36,617 nt of DNA, from the NCBI GenBank assembly GCA_027296045.1, contig JAPUJS010000024.1, forward strand, positions 1-36,617, given 5' to 3'. Numbering within the stretch: the stretch's first letter is position 1; each line of letters starts with the position of its first letter. The position numbers were made by a program, and so were the translations under genes. Of this stretch, positions 15,320-24,795 are shown piece by piece. The DNA is from a bacterium (GTDB lineage: Bacteria > Latescibacterota > UBA2968). The notes under the pieces are model-generated. The model saw nothing but the letters and a program-made list of their open reading frames with translations. It was not told the DNA's origin and searched no databases.

Positions 15320-15691
15320 GGGTCCGAACTCCTTTCTAAGGAACTGCAAGGCTTCAGGGGAAGCGACAGAGGCGATTGGGATTTTTCAATATTATAAAAA
15401 ACTGTTGTTAACGCAAGACTTTTATCAAAAAACAAGATCTGTGCATCGGGCCGGTTGGAAGCATGCACCTCCAGATTGTTTTTTTAAAAAGAAGAAAGAG
15501 ATTGGGGCCAAGAAGGGACAAGAAAAGGTGTGAAAAATCAGATGATTATGGCTGTTTGGCGGTGGGTGAAATGTCTTGACAACCCTTCCCGAATTCTGTT
15601 TCTTGAATAAAATTTCCTCCAAGTGCGTTAACGATTCTCCTTTTTCGTTTGTAGCACCGGGCTTTGAGAGCCCTTTTACCAGGAGCGATTC
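15320..15691. other. intergenic region between divergent genes
   Basis: This gap contains a perfect minus-strand TATAAT (complement at 15391-15396) that may serve the LamG gene and a plus-strand TTGACA (15576-15581) without a good -10 partner. The 186-codon minus-strand frame at 15425-15985 overlaps the following gene and lacks a ribosome site; it is not called. Confidence 0.5.
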
Positions 15692-18600
15692 ATGCACAAG
15701 GTTGGCACTGCAATTTTGTGGATCATCACAATATTTATGCTGTCTTCCGTCACCATTTTTAACCCGGGTCAGGTGACGGAGTTTTTTGTTGAGTTGTTTA
15801 ATATTCAACCCAGCATTCCCGAGTTGAAACCCGTGGAGATCTCTGCACGGGATCGGGAGATTCAGTCCATCGCCTTGTCGATCACAGAAGACGATGTGCG
15901 CAAAACCGTGCAGGATCTGGCCGACATGGGCTCCCGGGTGCCAGGGTATCCGGGCCATCAAAAGGCCTTTGAATATGTAAAGCAACAGTTTGAACAGATC
16001 GGCCTGGAAGATATTCGCGTGGAGGAATTCCCGACCACCGTTCCTGTGGACAAGGGCGCTTCTTTAAGGCTGGTCGAAAGTGGCGATTCGGTGCCGCTTT
16101 TTGGATTGTGGCCCAACCACGTTCAGCCGCCTTCTTTGCCGGATGAGGGCGTGACGGGTAAGCTGGTTTATGGCGGCAAGGGCGAGTTTCAGGATTTGAA
16201 CGGCAAACCGATGGACGGCAGTATTGTGCTGATGGATTTTGACTGTGGTCAGAACTATATGAATGCCCGGATGCTGGGTGCCAAGGCCATCCTTTTTTAC
16301 GACAACGGTCGCGTGACCCACGGACAGGCCCTGGATAAATTTTTGCAGGTGCCGGTGGATGTGCCTCGGTTCTGGGTGGAGAAGGATAATGCGACCCGTT
16401 TGCTCCATCTGGCCAACACGACAATGCCGGATGTGACGGTGACTTCGAAAATGGATTGGGAGGAAGTCCCTGCCTGGAATATTTACGGAACCCTGCCCGG
16501 TCGAGATGAATATATCACCGAGCGCCAGGAACGAAAGTGGAAAGATCAGGTCATTTTGCTTTCCAGCTTTTACGATGCCATCTCCGTGGTGCCTGCCCGG
16601 GCGCCGGGCGCCGAAAATGCGTCTGGTATGGCAGCCCTTCTCGAGACGGCCAAGGTCTTAAAACAAAATCCGCCCAAATACTCGGTGATGTTTCTGGCCA
16701 ACGGGGCCCATTTCCAGGGCCTGGCAGGGATTGCCGATTTTCTCTACAAACATTCCAGAGAAAGCGATCATTTTCGCGATTTGATCCCCGACAGTATTTC
16801 TGCCCAGGGTGCCTATGTAGATGGCGAGTTTATTTCACGCAATAGTGAAGAATTTCAGGAACTCATTCCTGGCAGCAAGAAGATCGACTTTCGGTTGTAT
16901 GTGGGGCTAGATTTGTCGAGCGAATCGGCCCAGGTGGCGAGTTTTTCTCACGGAACTTTTAACAACCCGAACTGGCAGACCGACAACTATTTGAACAATC
17001 TGTTGGCACCCTATGCCGATAAATTTGATGCGTATATGGCCAAAGTGTTTCCCGGGGAAGAAGATCGGCATGTGGATGCTATTGCTCCACCCAAGCGGAC
17101 CTGGAAGAACTTTATGCCCATTCGGCTTGGCTTCGACAGCGAACTGGTCACATTTGTGGGCAAAGAGGGGATTACGCTGGCCAATCCGGAAACCATTCGG
17201 AGGTTTGTGGATACCCCCAATGACCGGGTAGAAGTCATGCATATGGCCAATCTGACCCGCCAGGTGCAAACCGTGGTGGGGGCAATGATGAAGACCGGGG
17301 AAGATCCCGACTTCTTCCGGGTCTCCAAGCTGAAGCTTCAGGACCGGGGACACAGCTTGAAGGGGCGCGCACTCTGGTTTGATCGAAATATCGACTTTGC
17401 ACTCCCCAGGGTGCCCGTGTCGGGCGGTCTTATAACGTATCGGCAGCCGGGCAATCCTGTGGTGAGTTGTGCCGGGGTACGAACGATGTTGATTGATAAG
17501 GCCGAGGAGGGGCCGATTTACAATGCCGCCAAAATTAAGGGGTCGGGGCCGGAATACGGACCTCTTAAAGCGGTGAAAAAGACCGGGACATTCGAGTTCA
17601 ATATTATGCGCAACCGGTTTGCCAATCGGATTTTGTCGTACGAGATCGGCAAAGACGGGCGGATCACATCGGTAACCGATATGGGGTCCGAGGGCGATCA
17701 GAAGTTTCCCATTCAGCAGCGCTACGGCTGGTGGGAGAACGAGATGATGACGGTGTTGTTCAAGTGCCGGTCGATCAGTGTGTTTGAGATCATTGACTCA
17801 AGCTATCTGTCAGCACTGGACTTTATGACCATCTTGAATGCCAATGACACCACCCCGCTCGAATACGGCTATGCCTATTTGCCGGGGCAGAGCACCCAAG
17901 AAGGCAATGTGACACGTGCCGCGGTGGCTTTTGCCAAGGTGGACGAATTTACGCACAAAGCGGAACGGCTCAAGGTGTTGATGAGCACCGGCTTGTTCGG
18001 GGTGAAATATCTGTTGATTAATGCGCCTCAAGAATTTTTGGACAACCCGGTGGACAAGTGGGATGTGGACGATGCGATGCTGGAGAAATCCCGGGGGACA
18101 GGCTATGGTCCTGGTGTGATTACCCATCCGTCCTATCAGGCTGCAAGAGATATGTGGGTGATCGACGATGTCCGGATGAAGCAACTTGCCCAATATGGAA
18201 TTGACAACACGCGGTTGCGGCTGTTGCACGAAGGGGCTCGCGAGGCCCTGCATGAGGCCAAACGGCATTTGGAAAATTACGATTATGAAGCCTTTATGGC
18301 CGCTTCCAGGCGTGCCTGGGGGCTGGAAGCTCGGGGATATCCCGAGGTGATGTCCACGGCCAACGATACGGTGCGCGGGATTATTTTCTATTTCATCTTG
18401 CTGTTGCCGTTTTCCTTTTTCTGCGAGCGGCTGTTGCTCGGTTTTTCGGACATTACCCGGCGTCTGGGTGGATTTGCTGGATTCTTTGTGCTGTTTTTCC
18501 TGATTTTGCGCTTTGTGCATCCGGCCTTCAAGTTGAGCAATTCGCCGTATATCATCTTCCTGGCCTTTGTGATTATGTCCCTCGGTGGGGTGGCAATAGT

Positions 18601-20533
18601 GATCGTGGTGTCCAAGTTTGGGGATGAGGTGCGGAAGATGAAAATGGCTTCGGCCGGGACCTATGATGCCGATGTGGGGCGGTTGAGTGCCACGACAGCT
18701 GCGATTGCGCTGGGGATTTCGAATTTGCGAAAACGGCCCCTTCGCACGGGGCTGACAGCGATGACGCTTACCCTGCTCACCTTTACCACGCTGTCGTTTA
18801 CGTCTGTTCAGACGTCGATCCAGTTTTATAAGCTGCCCCGCGATAATGACCCGTCCTACCAGGGGGCTCTGGTGCGCGACCGGTCCTGGCGCGGCATGCA
18901 GGAGTCGGTTCTGAACTATTTACACAGTGCGTTTGAAGGGCGGGCCTCGATTGTTCCGCGTTCCTGGTATTTGTCGCAGGTTCGCGGCGAACGGGCCTAT
19001 GTGAGTTTTTCCCGGGTGACGGAAGCATCGGCCGATCTGGGGCCGAAAGAAACCTATATCGATTTTGATGTAGGTGTGACGACCGGGAAAGACAGCTTTG
19101 TCAACGCGCTCCTGGGGCTCACGCCCGAAGAGCCGTCGGTGACGGGGGTGGATCAATATCTGATGAGCGGGCGCTGGTTCGAGCCGGGCGAAGAGTTTGT
19201 CTGCCTTTTGCCCAACGATTTGGCCGAACTGGTCGGCATCTACCCGGAAGATGTGGGCAAGGCACAGATTGAGTTGCAGGGGCAGCTGTTCACGGTGATC
19301 GGGATTCTGGATTCGGAAGGTTTCAACAAGTTTAAAGATCTCGACGATGAAAAGCTGACGCCTGTCGATACGGTGAAGGAAAAAGACGACCTGGCCGATG
19401 CGCAAGACCAGGACCCCCGGGTTGTGGCTGCCGCGCCGATTGAGACCTTTACCCACCTGGAGTCGACCAACACCCTGATTTTGCCATATGAGTATATTAT
19501 GGATATTGGGGGCACGCTGGCTTCTGTGGCCATTGCAAACTTCAAGGATGATGATGGCCGGCTGAAAGAGAATTTTGTGCCCGATATCGAAGAATTTATG
19601 ACCCGCGTGTCGCTCACCATGTTTGTGGGCTACCAGGACGGAGTGACGGTTTACAGTTCGATCGGATCCACCTCGTTGGCGGGGCTGGGAAATCTGTTTA
19701 TCCCAATCCTGATTGCTGCGCTGATTGTGCTCAATACGATGATGGGCGCGGTTTACGAGCGGTTCCGGGAAATCAGCATTTATTCGGCAGTCGGACTGGC
19801 ACCAAACCATATTGCGGCCCTTTTTCTGGCAGAAGCGGGGGTGTTTGCCACCCTCGGGGCGGTACTCGGCTATCTCATTGGGCAGGTGCTGGTGCTGATA
19901 TTGTACGAACATGGGCTTTTGGGCGGGCTGGAATTAAACTACTCGTCTCTGTCGGCCATTTCGGCCACGTTAATTGTAATGGCCACTGTATTCTTGTCCA
20001 CGTTATATCCGGCCAAGAAAGCGGCCGATATGGCTGTTCCGGATGTGACGCGCAAGTGGGAATTTCCCGATCCGGATGGCGACCGCTGGTTGTTTGACTT
20101 CCCGTTTACGGTGGGCGGTGCCGAAGTGCTGGGGATGTATACCTATTTGACCCGGGTGTTTGAATCGTATGGAGAGGGGTCGGTTGGCGACTTTGTGGCC
20201 GACCATGTTCGATTCACCTCGACCGATTTTCAAGGCGAGCCCCAATATGATATCCGGCTCACCACCTGGCTGGCCCCCTATGACCTGGGGATCAGTCAGG
20301 ATGTGGAGTTGAAGGCAATTCCGACCGGGGAGCACAATATCTACAAGATTGAAGTGATTATTAACCGGTTGAGCGGAGACGTGGCTTCCTGGAAACGGAT
20401 CAATCGGGGGTTCTTGAATGTGCTGCGAAAGCGGTTCCTGGTCTGGAGAACCATCCCTGGCGAACTCAGAGTGCAATATGCAGATGAAGGCCAGCAGATG
20501 CTTTCGGAAGGGGCACAGCAGGCGACTGCTTGA
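15692..20533 (+). CDS. M28-like (catalytically degenerate) domain fused to FtsX/MacB-type permease
   Basis: AGGAG six bases upstream supports this start. The 1613-residue protein starts with a membrane helix (about 5-25). Residues about 60-400 look like an M28-type aminopeptidase with an inserted PA-like domain (about 125-260). However, the metal-ligand positions have changed: SSFYDA (about 290) where HxD is expected, GAENASG (about 308-314) for GADDNASG-like, and GAHFQGLAG (about 338-346) for GAEExGLxGS. A large beta-rich part follows. Two or three helices occur at about 895-975, then an FtsX-like permease: LGISNLRKRPLRTG (about 1005) and a helix at 1022-1040, a long external loop, and helices at about 1335-1355, 1373-1405 and 1418-1440. 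FtsX permeases work with an ABC ATPase, not encoded nearby. It may sense or move peptides or lipoproteins at the inner membrane; this is inference. Confidence 0.8.
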   Translation: MHKVGTAILWIITIFMLSSVTIFNPGQVTEFFVELFNIQPSIPELKPVEISARDREIQSIALSITEDDVRKTVQDLADMGSRVPGYPGHQKAFEYVKQQFEQIGLEDIRVEEFPTTVPVDKGASLRLVESGDSVPLFGLWPNHVQPPSLPDEGVTGKLVYGGKGEFQDLNGKPMDGSIVLMDFDCGQNYMNARMLGAKAILFYDNGRVTHGQALDKFLQVPVDVPRFWVEKDNATRLLHLANTTMPDVTVTSKMDWEEVPAWNIYGTLPGRDEYITERQERKWKDQVILLSSFYDAISVVPARAPGAENASGMAALLETAKVLKQNPPKYSVMFLANGAHFQGLAGIADFLYKHSRESDHFRDLIPDSISAQGAYVDGEFISRNSEEFQELIPGSKKIDFRLYVGLDLSSESAQVASFSHGTFNNPNWQTDNYLNNLLAPYADKFDAYMAKVFPGEEDRHVDAIAPPKRTWKNFMPIRLGFDSELVTFVGKEGITLANPETIRRFVDTPNDRVEVMHMANLTRQVQTVVGAMMKTGEDPDFFRVSKLKLQDRGHSLKGRALWFDRNIDFALPRVPVSGGLITYRQPGNPVVSCAGVRTMLIDKAEEGPIYNAAKIKGSGPEYGPLKAVKKTGTFEFNIMRNRFANRILSYEIGKDGRITSVTDMGSEGDQKFPIQQRYGWWENEMMTVLFKCRSISVFEIIDSSYLSALDFMTILNANDTTPLEYGYAYLPGQSTQEGNVTRAAVAFAKVDEFTHKAERLKVLMSTGLFGVKYLLINAPQEFLDNPVDKWDVDDAMLEKSRGTGYGPGVITHPSYQAARDMWVIDDVRMKQLAQYGIDNTRLRLLHEGAREALHEAKRHLENYDYEAFMAASRRAWGLEARGYPEVMSTANDTVRGIIFYFILLLPFSFFCERLLLGFSDITRRLGGFAGFFVLFFLILRFVHPAFKLSNSPYIIFLAFVIMSLGGVAIVIVVSKFGDEVRKMKMASAGTYDADVGRLSATTAAIALGISNLRKRPLRTGLTAMTLTLLTFTTLSFTSVQTSIQFYKLPRDNDPSYQGALVRDRSWRGMQESVLNYLHSAFEGRASIVPRSWYLSQVRGERAYVSFSRVTEASADLGPKETYIDFDVGVTTGKDSFVNALLGLTPEEPSVTGVDQYLMSGRWFEPGEEFVCLLPNDLAELVGIYPEDVGKAQIELQGQLFTVIGILDSEGFNKFKDLDDEKLTPVDTVKEKDDLADAQDQDPRVVAAAPIETFTHLESTNTLILPYEYIMDIGGTLASVAIANFKDDDGRLKENFVPDIEEFMTRVSLTMFVGYQDGVTVYSSIGSTSLAGLGNLFIPILIAALIVLNTMMGAVYERFREISIYSAVGLAPNHIAALFLAEAGVFATLGAVLGYLIGQVLVLILYEHGLLGGLELNYSSLSAISATLIVMATVFLSTLYPAKKAADMAVPDVTRKWEFPDPDGDRWLFDFPFTVGGAEVLGMYTYLTRVFESYGEGSVGDFVADHVRFTSTDFQGEPQYDIRLTTWLAPYDLGISQDVELKAIPTGEHNIYKIEVIINRLSGDVASWKRINRGFLNVLRKRFLVWRTIPGELRVQYADEGQQMLSEGAQQATA

Positions 20534-20543
20534 TGGTATTTTC

Positions 20544-20578
20544 AAATGGAAGATTGAAACACGCCAAATCTTTCATTT
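20544..20578. repeat. intercistronic hairpin before the OPT-like gene
   Basis: Arms 20544-20555 and 20567-20578 pair over 12 bases (one G-U) around an 11-base loop, ending six bases before the Shine-Dalgarno of the next gene. It could act as a weak terminator/attenuator or a processing site between the two cistrons. Confidence 0.6.
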
Positions 20579-20596
20579 CTCTTAGGAGGGATGGCA

Positions 20597-22642
20597 TTGG
20601 CAACCGAACCGACGGACGAACAGCAAGAAGATCTTGAACAATATGAAAATATCATGCCCGAGGACGCGCCCTATGAGGATGGGTTTAATCTTAAGACGCT
20701 CTGGGCAACTTTTTTTGTAGGTATTGTGATGTTGCCGGGGGCGATCTATCTGGGGCTGGTGACCGGTCAAAGTATGGCTGGCGCTTCGGAGTGGGTCACC
20801 ATCATCTTGTTCCTTGAGATTGCCAAACGCAGCTTTGTGCGGCTCAGAACGCAGGAGATTCTCATCATCTACTGGGTCGCTGCCGGGCTTTTAGGAATCG
20901 GGGTTCGTTTGGGCACTGGCGCTCATATGTACGGCGGACCCTTCGGCGGTCTGATCTGGGACCAATATCTGTTGCAGTCGCCCGCCGCCCAGGGGATATC
21001 GAGTTATGTCCCCAAATGGGTGGTGCCGCCGATTGATTCGCCGGTATATGCCGACCGGACTTTTATCCACCGCGACTGGCTGTTGCCAGTTGGTATCCTG
21101 TTCCTGGTCATGGTGGTCAATAATACCGCCCGATACTCGTTTGGCTACATCATGTTTCGGGTGACCAGTGATATCGAGCGACTGCCCTTTCCAATGGAAC
21201 CGGTACAGGCCCGGGGTATAACGGCATTGGCGGAAACTTCGGCCAAGGAGGAAGGCTGGCGCTGGCGGGTGTTTAGCACAGGGACCTGCATCGGCCTGGT
21301 CTGGGGGTTGCTCTATGTGGTGGTGCCCACGCTATCCGGGATCTTTTTGACCCAGACGGTACAGGTGTTGCCGATCCCGTTTATTGATTTTACGGCCGAA
21401 ATCAAAACGATTTTGCCTGCTGCTGTTTTCGGGATCGGGACCGATCTGGGGCATTTGATTCTCGGATTTGTACTGCCATTTTGGGTTGTTGTCGGGCAGT
21501 TTATCGGATCTGTACTGGCCAATCTGGTGATCAATCCAATCCTGTATAATTTTGAAATTCTGACACGCTGGTCCCCGGGTATGACAGCCATTCCGGCTAA
21601 TATTTCCAACAAATTTGACTTCTGGATCAGCTTTGGAATTGGAACGGCTCTTGTGATTGCCATTGCGGGTTTTGCGCTGGTTGGGAAGACGGTTATGGAG
21701 CAACGTCGACAGCAGAAAGAGACCGGGCATCGCACGACTCGGTTGAATCTGAAGGATCTGCCGGAGGGCCGAGGAGATGTACCTATGAAATGGCCGCTGG
21801 CATTTTGGGTGCTGGCGTCTTTCGTCACCATTGGTCTGTGTCAATGGTTGGTGCCTGAGTTCCACTGGGCCTGGTTGGTGTTTTTTGCTTTTATTTACAC
21901 GCCGATCTCCTCCTATATCGGGGCACGCATGATCGGGTTGACCGGAAGTCCTTATGGCGCGAGCATTCCCTATCTTCGGGAGGCCGCCATTTTCCTGTCG
22001 GGTTACAAAGGAGTTGGTATCTGGTTTGCGCCCCTTCCACTGCATGATCATGGCACTGCGGTGCGGGCTTACAAACAACTCGAACTGACCAAGACAAAAA
22101 TGGGCAGCTATTTCAAAATGATCATTTTGACAATGGCGGTCATTTTTCTGTGCAGTTTCATGTTTTGGGAATTTATCTGGCGGTTAGGTCCGATTCCATC
22201 GTCGACCTATCCCTACGTGCAGATGTTTTGGCCGTTTGAGGCAACCATGCAGACGATGTGGTTAAAATCGACATTGCCAGAAGACGCGGTTCGAGGCGCA
22301 GCGGGTTTGGAACTGCTTATGGACATCATCAAGTTCAAATATGTTGCTACGGGTTTTGTTTCGGGCGGGGCCGTTTACTTGATCTTATCGATACTGAAAG
22401 TTCCTACGTTGGCATTTTACGGATTTGTGGGTGGGCTTGCCCAGTGGCCTCATTTCGTGATTCTGAATTTTGCCGGCGCTATGCTCGGGCGCTACCATTT
22501 CGCCAAGCGGTTCGGCGAAACCAAATGGAAGGCTTATGCACCCATTTTGTTGGCGGGATATTCTTGCGGGATGGGCCTGATTGGCATGACGTCTATTGCT
22601 GTTGCATTGATCTCTAAGGCTGTCTCCCAGGTGATCTATTAG
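20597..22642 (+). CDS. OPT-family-like oligopeptide transporter
   Basis: AGGAGG (20584-20589) lies 7 bases from a TTG at 20597 but only one base from the ATG at 20591, so TTG is the likelier start (681 residues). After an acidic N terminus (EPTDEQQEDLEQ) there are about 14-16 hydrophobic segments, beginning LWATFFVGIVMLPGAIYLGL. SDIERLPFPMEPVQARGITAL (split: SDIERLPFPME, VQARGITAL) matches the cytoplasmic loop seen in OPT-superfamily proteins. These carry peptides or metal-chelates across the inner membrane. The gene follows the M28-like/FtsX gene after 57 bases in the same direction, which suggests a shared peptide-related role, but substrate specificity cannot be read from sequence. The assignment to OPT is by overall resemblance. 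Confidence 0.7.
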   Translation: MATEPTDEQQEDLEQYENIMPEDAPYEDGFNLKTLWATFFVGIVMLPGAIYLGLVTGQSMAGASEWVTIILFLEIAKRSFVRLRTQEILIIYWVAAGLLGIGVRLGTGAHMYGGPFGGLIWDQYLLQSPAAQGISSYVPKWVVPPIDSPVYADRTFIHRDWLLPVGILFLVMVVNNTARYSFGYIMFRVTSDIERLPFPMEPVQARGITALAETSAKEEGWRWRVFSTGTCIGLVWGLLYVVVPTLSGIFLTQTVQVLPIPFIDFTAEIKTILPAAVFGIGTDLGHLILGFVLPFWVVVGQFIGSVLANLVINPILYNFEILTRWSPGMTAIPANISNKFDFWISFGIGTALVIAIAGFALVGKTVMEQRRQQKETGHRTTRLNLKDLPEGRGDVPMKWPLAFWVLASFVTIGLCQWLVPEFHWAWLVFFAFIYTPISSYIGARMIGLTGSPYGASIPYLREAAIFLSGYKGVGIWFAPLPLHDHGTAVRAYKQLELTKTKMGSYFKMIILTMAVIFLCSFMFWEFIWRLGPIPSSTYPYVQMFWPFEATMQTMWLKSTLPEDAVRGAAGLELLMDIIKFKYVATGFVSGGAVYLILSILKVPTLAFYGFVGGLAQWPHFVILNFAGAMLGRYHFAKRFGETKWKAYAPILLAGYSCGMGLIGMTSIAVALISKAVSQVIY

Positions 22643-22764
22643 AGGCAAATGGTCTAAATTTGGGAACTTTTGTCCGGGTCTCTGCCGTCTAATGGTTGAC
22701 CGATCTGCTCAGGACCATCTTGCGGGCAGGGAAATAGGTACCATTATTTACAAGGAGAAGGGCA

Positions 22765-23265
22765 ATGTTGAAGCGATTTGTGTTCTTTCTACTGGTTTTT
22801 CTGGTCGCTACAGTGGTTGAAGCGCAACCGCCCCGGGGTGGTGGTCGTGGTGGCCCTGGTGGTGGTCGTGGAGGACGTGGGGGCGCTGCGTTCCTGGTGA
22901 ACCGGATGGTTCCGATTGAACAGGTGATGGGTTATCTGGCATTTGACGATAAGATTGCTTTGAAAGACGATCAGTTGCTCAAAATTCGGCAGGCATTGAA
23001 AGAGTTGAATGGCAAGCGGGATGGCCTCCGACAGGAACTTCAGGGGCAGGGAGAGGGTGGCGATATGCAGGCTGCCCGACAAAAGGTGATGATACTTGCC
23101 CGTCAAATGAATCAGGCTGTGGCAGGTGTGCTGGATGCCAAGCAAACGGAAGAATATAAAGGATATATGAAGCGGATGCAGGAACGGGCCCAGCGTGGTG
23201 GTGGTGGTCGTGGTGGCCAGGGTGGCCGTCGGCGGGGTCAAGGCGGGGGTGGCGGGGGTGCTTGA
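22765..23265 (+). CDS. secreted Gly/Arg-rich protein with Spy/CpxP-like helical core
   Basis: A good ribosome site (AAGGAG) precedes the ATG. The 166-residue product has a signal peptide (about 1-20, ending VVEAQ), then a Gly/Arg-rich low-complexity stretch (about 23-40, repeats of GGGRGG), a helical core at about 45-140 (LKDDQLLKIRQALKELNGKRDGL, then VAGVLDAKQTEEYKGYMKRM) of the kind seen in Spy/CpxP-like periplasmic proteins, and a second Gly/Arg-rich tail (about 146-166). A 19-bp direct repeat occurs in the two Gly-rich parts. It is likely periplasmic and may be a chaperone-like or nucleic-acid/polyanion-binding protein; the exact function is unknown. A strong terminator follows. Confidence 0.75.
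   Translation: MLKRFVFFLLVFLVATVVEAQPPRGGGRGGPGGGRGGRGGAAFLVNRMVPIEQVMGYLAFDDKIALKDDQLLKIRQALKELNGKRDGLRQELQGQGEGGDMQAARQKVMILARQMNQAVAGVLDAKQTEEYKGYMKRMQERAQRGGGGRGGQGGRRRGQGGGGGGA
22837..22855 (+). repeat. 19-bp direct repeat, copy 1
   Basis: GGTGGTGGTCGTGGTGGCC occurs here in the N-terminal Gly/Arg-rich coding part and again at 23200-23218. The copies are 363 bases apart, a multiple of three. Confidence 0.85.
23200..23218 (+). repeat. 19-bp direct repeat, copy 2
   Basis: Exact copy of the 22837-22855 sequence, in the C-terminal Gly/Arg-rich part of the same gene. Confidence 0.85.
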
Positions 23266-23286
23266 CAGAAACCGCCTGTCTTTTTG

Positions 23287-23318
23287 GCGGCCTGGGATCT
23301 TTCCCAGGCCGCTTTTTT
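23287..23318 (+). terminator. rho-independent terminator after the Gly/Arg-rich protein gene
   Basis: Arms 23287-23297 and 23302-23312 are perfectly complementary over 11 bases with a 4-base loop (TCTT), followed by six T residues. Confidence 0.95.
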
Positions 23319-23418
23319 GGTTGTATGTAGCAGGTGCCCATCGAATCACAGGTTGTCAAGGAGAGAAAAAAGTGTACATTAACAGTAGGATTTTTGAATC
23401 CATTCGGTGGGATTTTCT

Positions 23419-24777
23419 ATGGAGCAAGCACTCAATCACGTTGAGGTACCCTTCACGTTTGCCGTGATCGGGGATGCCCATTTCACACCCCCTGAGGCCA
23501 TCCAGTCTGAGCGATGGCGGGGCGATTCTGGACGGCCTTTGGAGACGGAGGAATATGTCGAGAATGTCACCTATGCCCTCAAGCCCATGCTGGATGCGGT
23601 GCAATCGGCCGACCCTTCTTTTGTGGTGTTGACCGGCGATGTGGTTGAGGGGGCGGGCAGAGACGACCGGGAATTGGAAGCCGGCTTGTCCTTTTTTGAT
23701 GGGTATGGCTTGCCGCTCTTTTTTGCCCGGGGCAATTATGAGCCCGAGGGGACATTCGAGCGGGTGATCCTGCCGTATATGGGGCAACATCTGGGGTGGA
23801 CGCCGGAGGAACGGCACCATTTTTTTGACGTGGCCGGATGTCGGTTTGTGTTCCTCGATGCGGCGTCCTGGGAAAAACGAGGGGGTCAATATGAATGGCT
23901 GGCCGATCTGCTCAAGCGGAGTCAGAAATTGGACCTGGAGCGGATTTTTCTGTTTGGTCACTATCCCATCTGGCCTGTTTACCGTGCGTTTTTTACCGAT
24001 CCGGATTTTCAAGAGGATCTCATTGACTTGATGTCGCAATACCCGGTGGATGCCTATTTTTGTGGACATACGCACAATCAGAGTGTGATCCAGCACCGAA
24101 CCAAGGGGTTGCCCGCCCTGCAATTTATGAGTGCCCCGATTGGTTTGTCCGACGAACTTCCTATTGCGCTGGATCGCGTGCAAGCCCTTTTGCCCGATCC
24201 CGATAATTTGCTGGCGTATTGGCCCGGCTATTTGGAAAATACGGCACCCGGCTGGTTTATGGTGCGTGTGGATCACCAGGCAGCGCGGGTGTCCTGGCAC
24301 CATCTCAATCGGGGGGTTGAAGCAGTTGTGGAGTGGTCGAAAAAGGGGGAAGTGACGTCTTTCTGGCAGATGGTTCACCCCGAAGATGCCCGGTTGATCG
24401 ACCGAGATTTGGGGGCCGTTCGCCGGGCTTTTCTGCGGTTTTGTGCCTGGGGAGGGACTCAGGATGAAGCCCAGGTGTTTTTGAATGGCAAATCCATCGG
24501 TCGTCTTCCCAGGGGAGAATCCTACGCATCCCGCCGGATGGAATTGCCCGCTCCTCTTGTCCAGATGGAAAACCGGGTACGTATCGAAACCCTGGAGGGG
24601 AGGCTGACGCTGGGCAATCTGGTCATCGAAGCCGTACTGCCCGGGGGGCGTTATGTGCGCACCCGACCCACCGGGGAATTGTTTACCTGGTGGAACCGCT
24701 GGGATCGCTGGGGCATGACGGGCGTGAAAAAGTTGAAGGTCGGTCGGCCGCTGATCACGATGTTGTCGTTTCGATAA
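23419..24777 (+). CDS. calcineurin-like metallophosphoesterase
   Basis: The ATG at 23419 is preceded by GGTGGG about 7 bases upstream; a GTG four codons earlier is the alternative. The 452-residue protein shows the metallophosphoesterase motifs in order: GDAH (18-21), TGDVVEG (72-78), GNYE (105-108), FGHYP (179-183) and CGHTH (215-219). The third motif is normally GNHD/E, so the general-acid/metal-coordinating His is replaced by Tyr107. A C-terminal part of about 150 residues (from about 290) is beta-rich with VFLNGKSIGRLPRG, like a small Ig or carbohydrate-binding fold. No signal peptide is seen. The substrate is unknown: members cleave phosphomonoesters or phosphodiesters. YyaL starts 18 bases after it in the same direction. 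Confidence 0.85.
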   Translation: MEQALNHVEVPFTFAVIGDAHFTPPEAIQSERWRGDSGRPLETEEYVENVTYALKPMLDAVQSADPSFVVLTGDVVEGAGRDDRELEAGLSFFDGYGLPLFFARGNYEPEGTFERVILPYMGQHLGWTPEERHHFFDVAGCRFVFLDAASWEKRGGQYEWLADLLKRSQKLDLERIFLFGHYPIWPVYRAFFTDPDFQEDLIDLMSQYPVDAYFCGHTHNQSVIQHRTKGLPALQFMSAPIGLSDELPIALDRVQALLPDPDNLLAYWPGYLENTAPGWFMVRVDHQAARVSWHHLNRGVEAVVEWSKKGEVTSFWQMVHPEDARLIDRDLGAVRRAFLRFCAWGGTQDEAQVFLNGKSIGRLPRGESYASRRMELPAPLVQMENRVRIETLEGRLTLGNLVIEAVLPGGRYVRTRPTGELFTWWNRWDRWGMTGVKKLKVGRPLITMLSFR

Positions 24778-24795
24778 ACCAACGAAGGACCTAAG

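Noticed and set aside
15425..15985. Minus-strand frame of 186 codons
   Set aside because: It overlaps the start of the well supported 15692 gene, lacks a ribosome site and has no recognisable domain.
22789..23349. Minus-strand frame of 186 codons opposite the Gly/Arg-rich gene
   Set aside because: It arises from the GGT/CGT repeats read backwards (poly-Thr) and crosses a clear plus-strand terminator.
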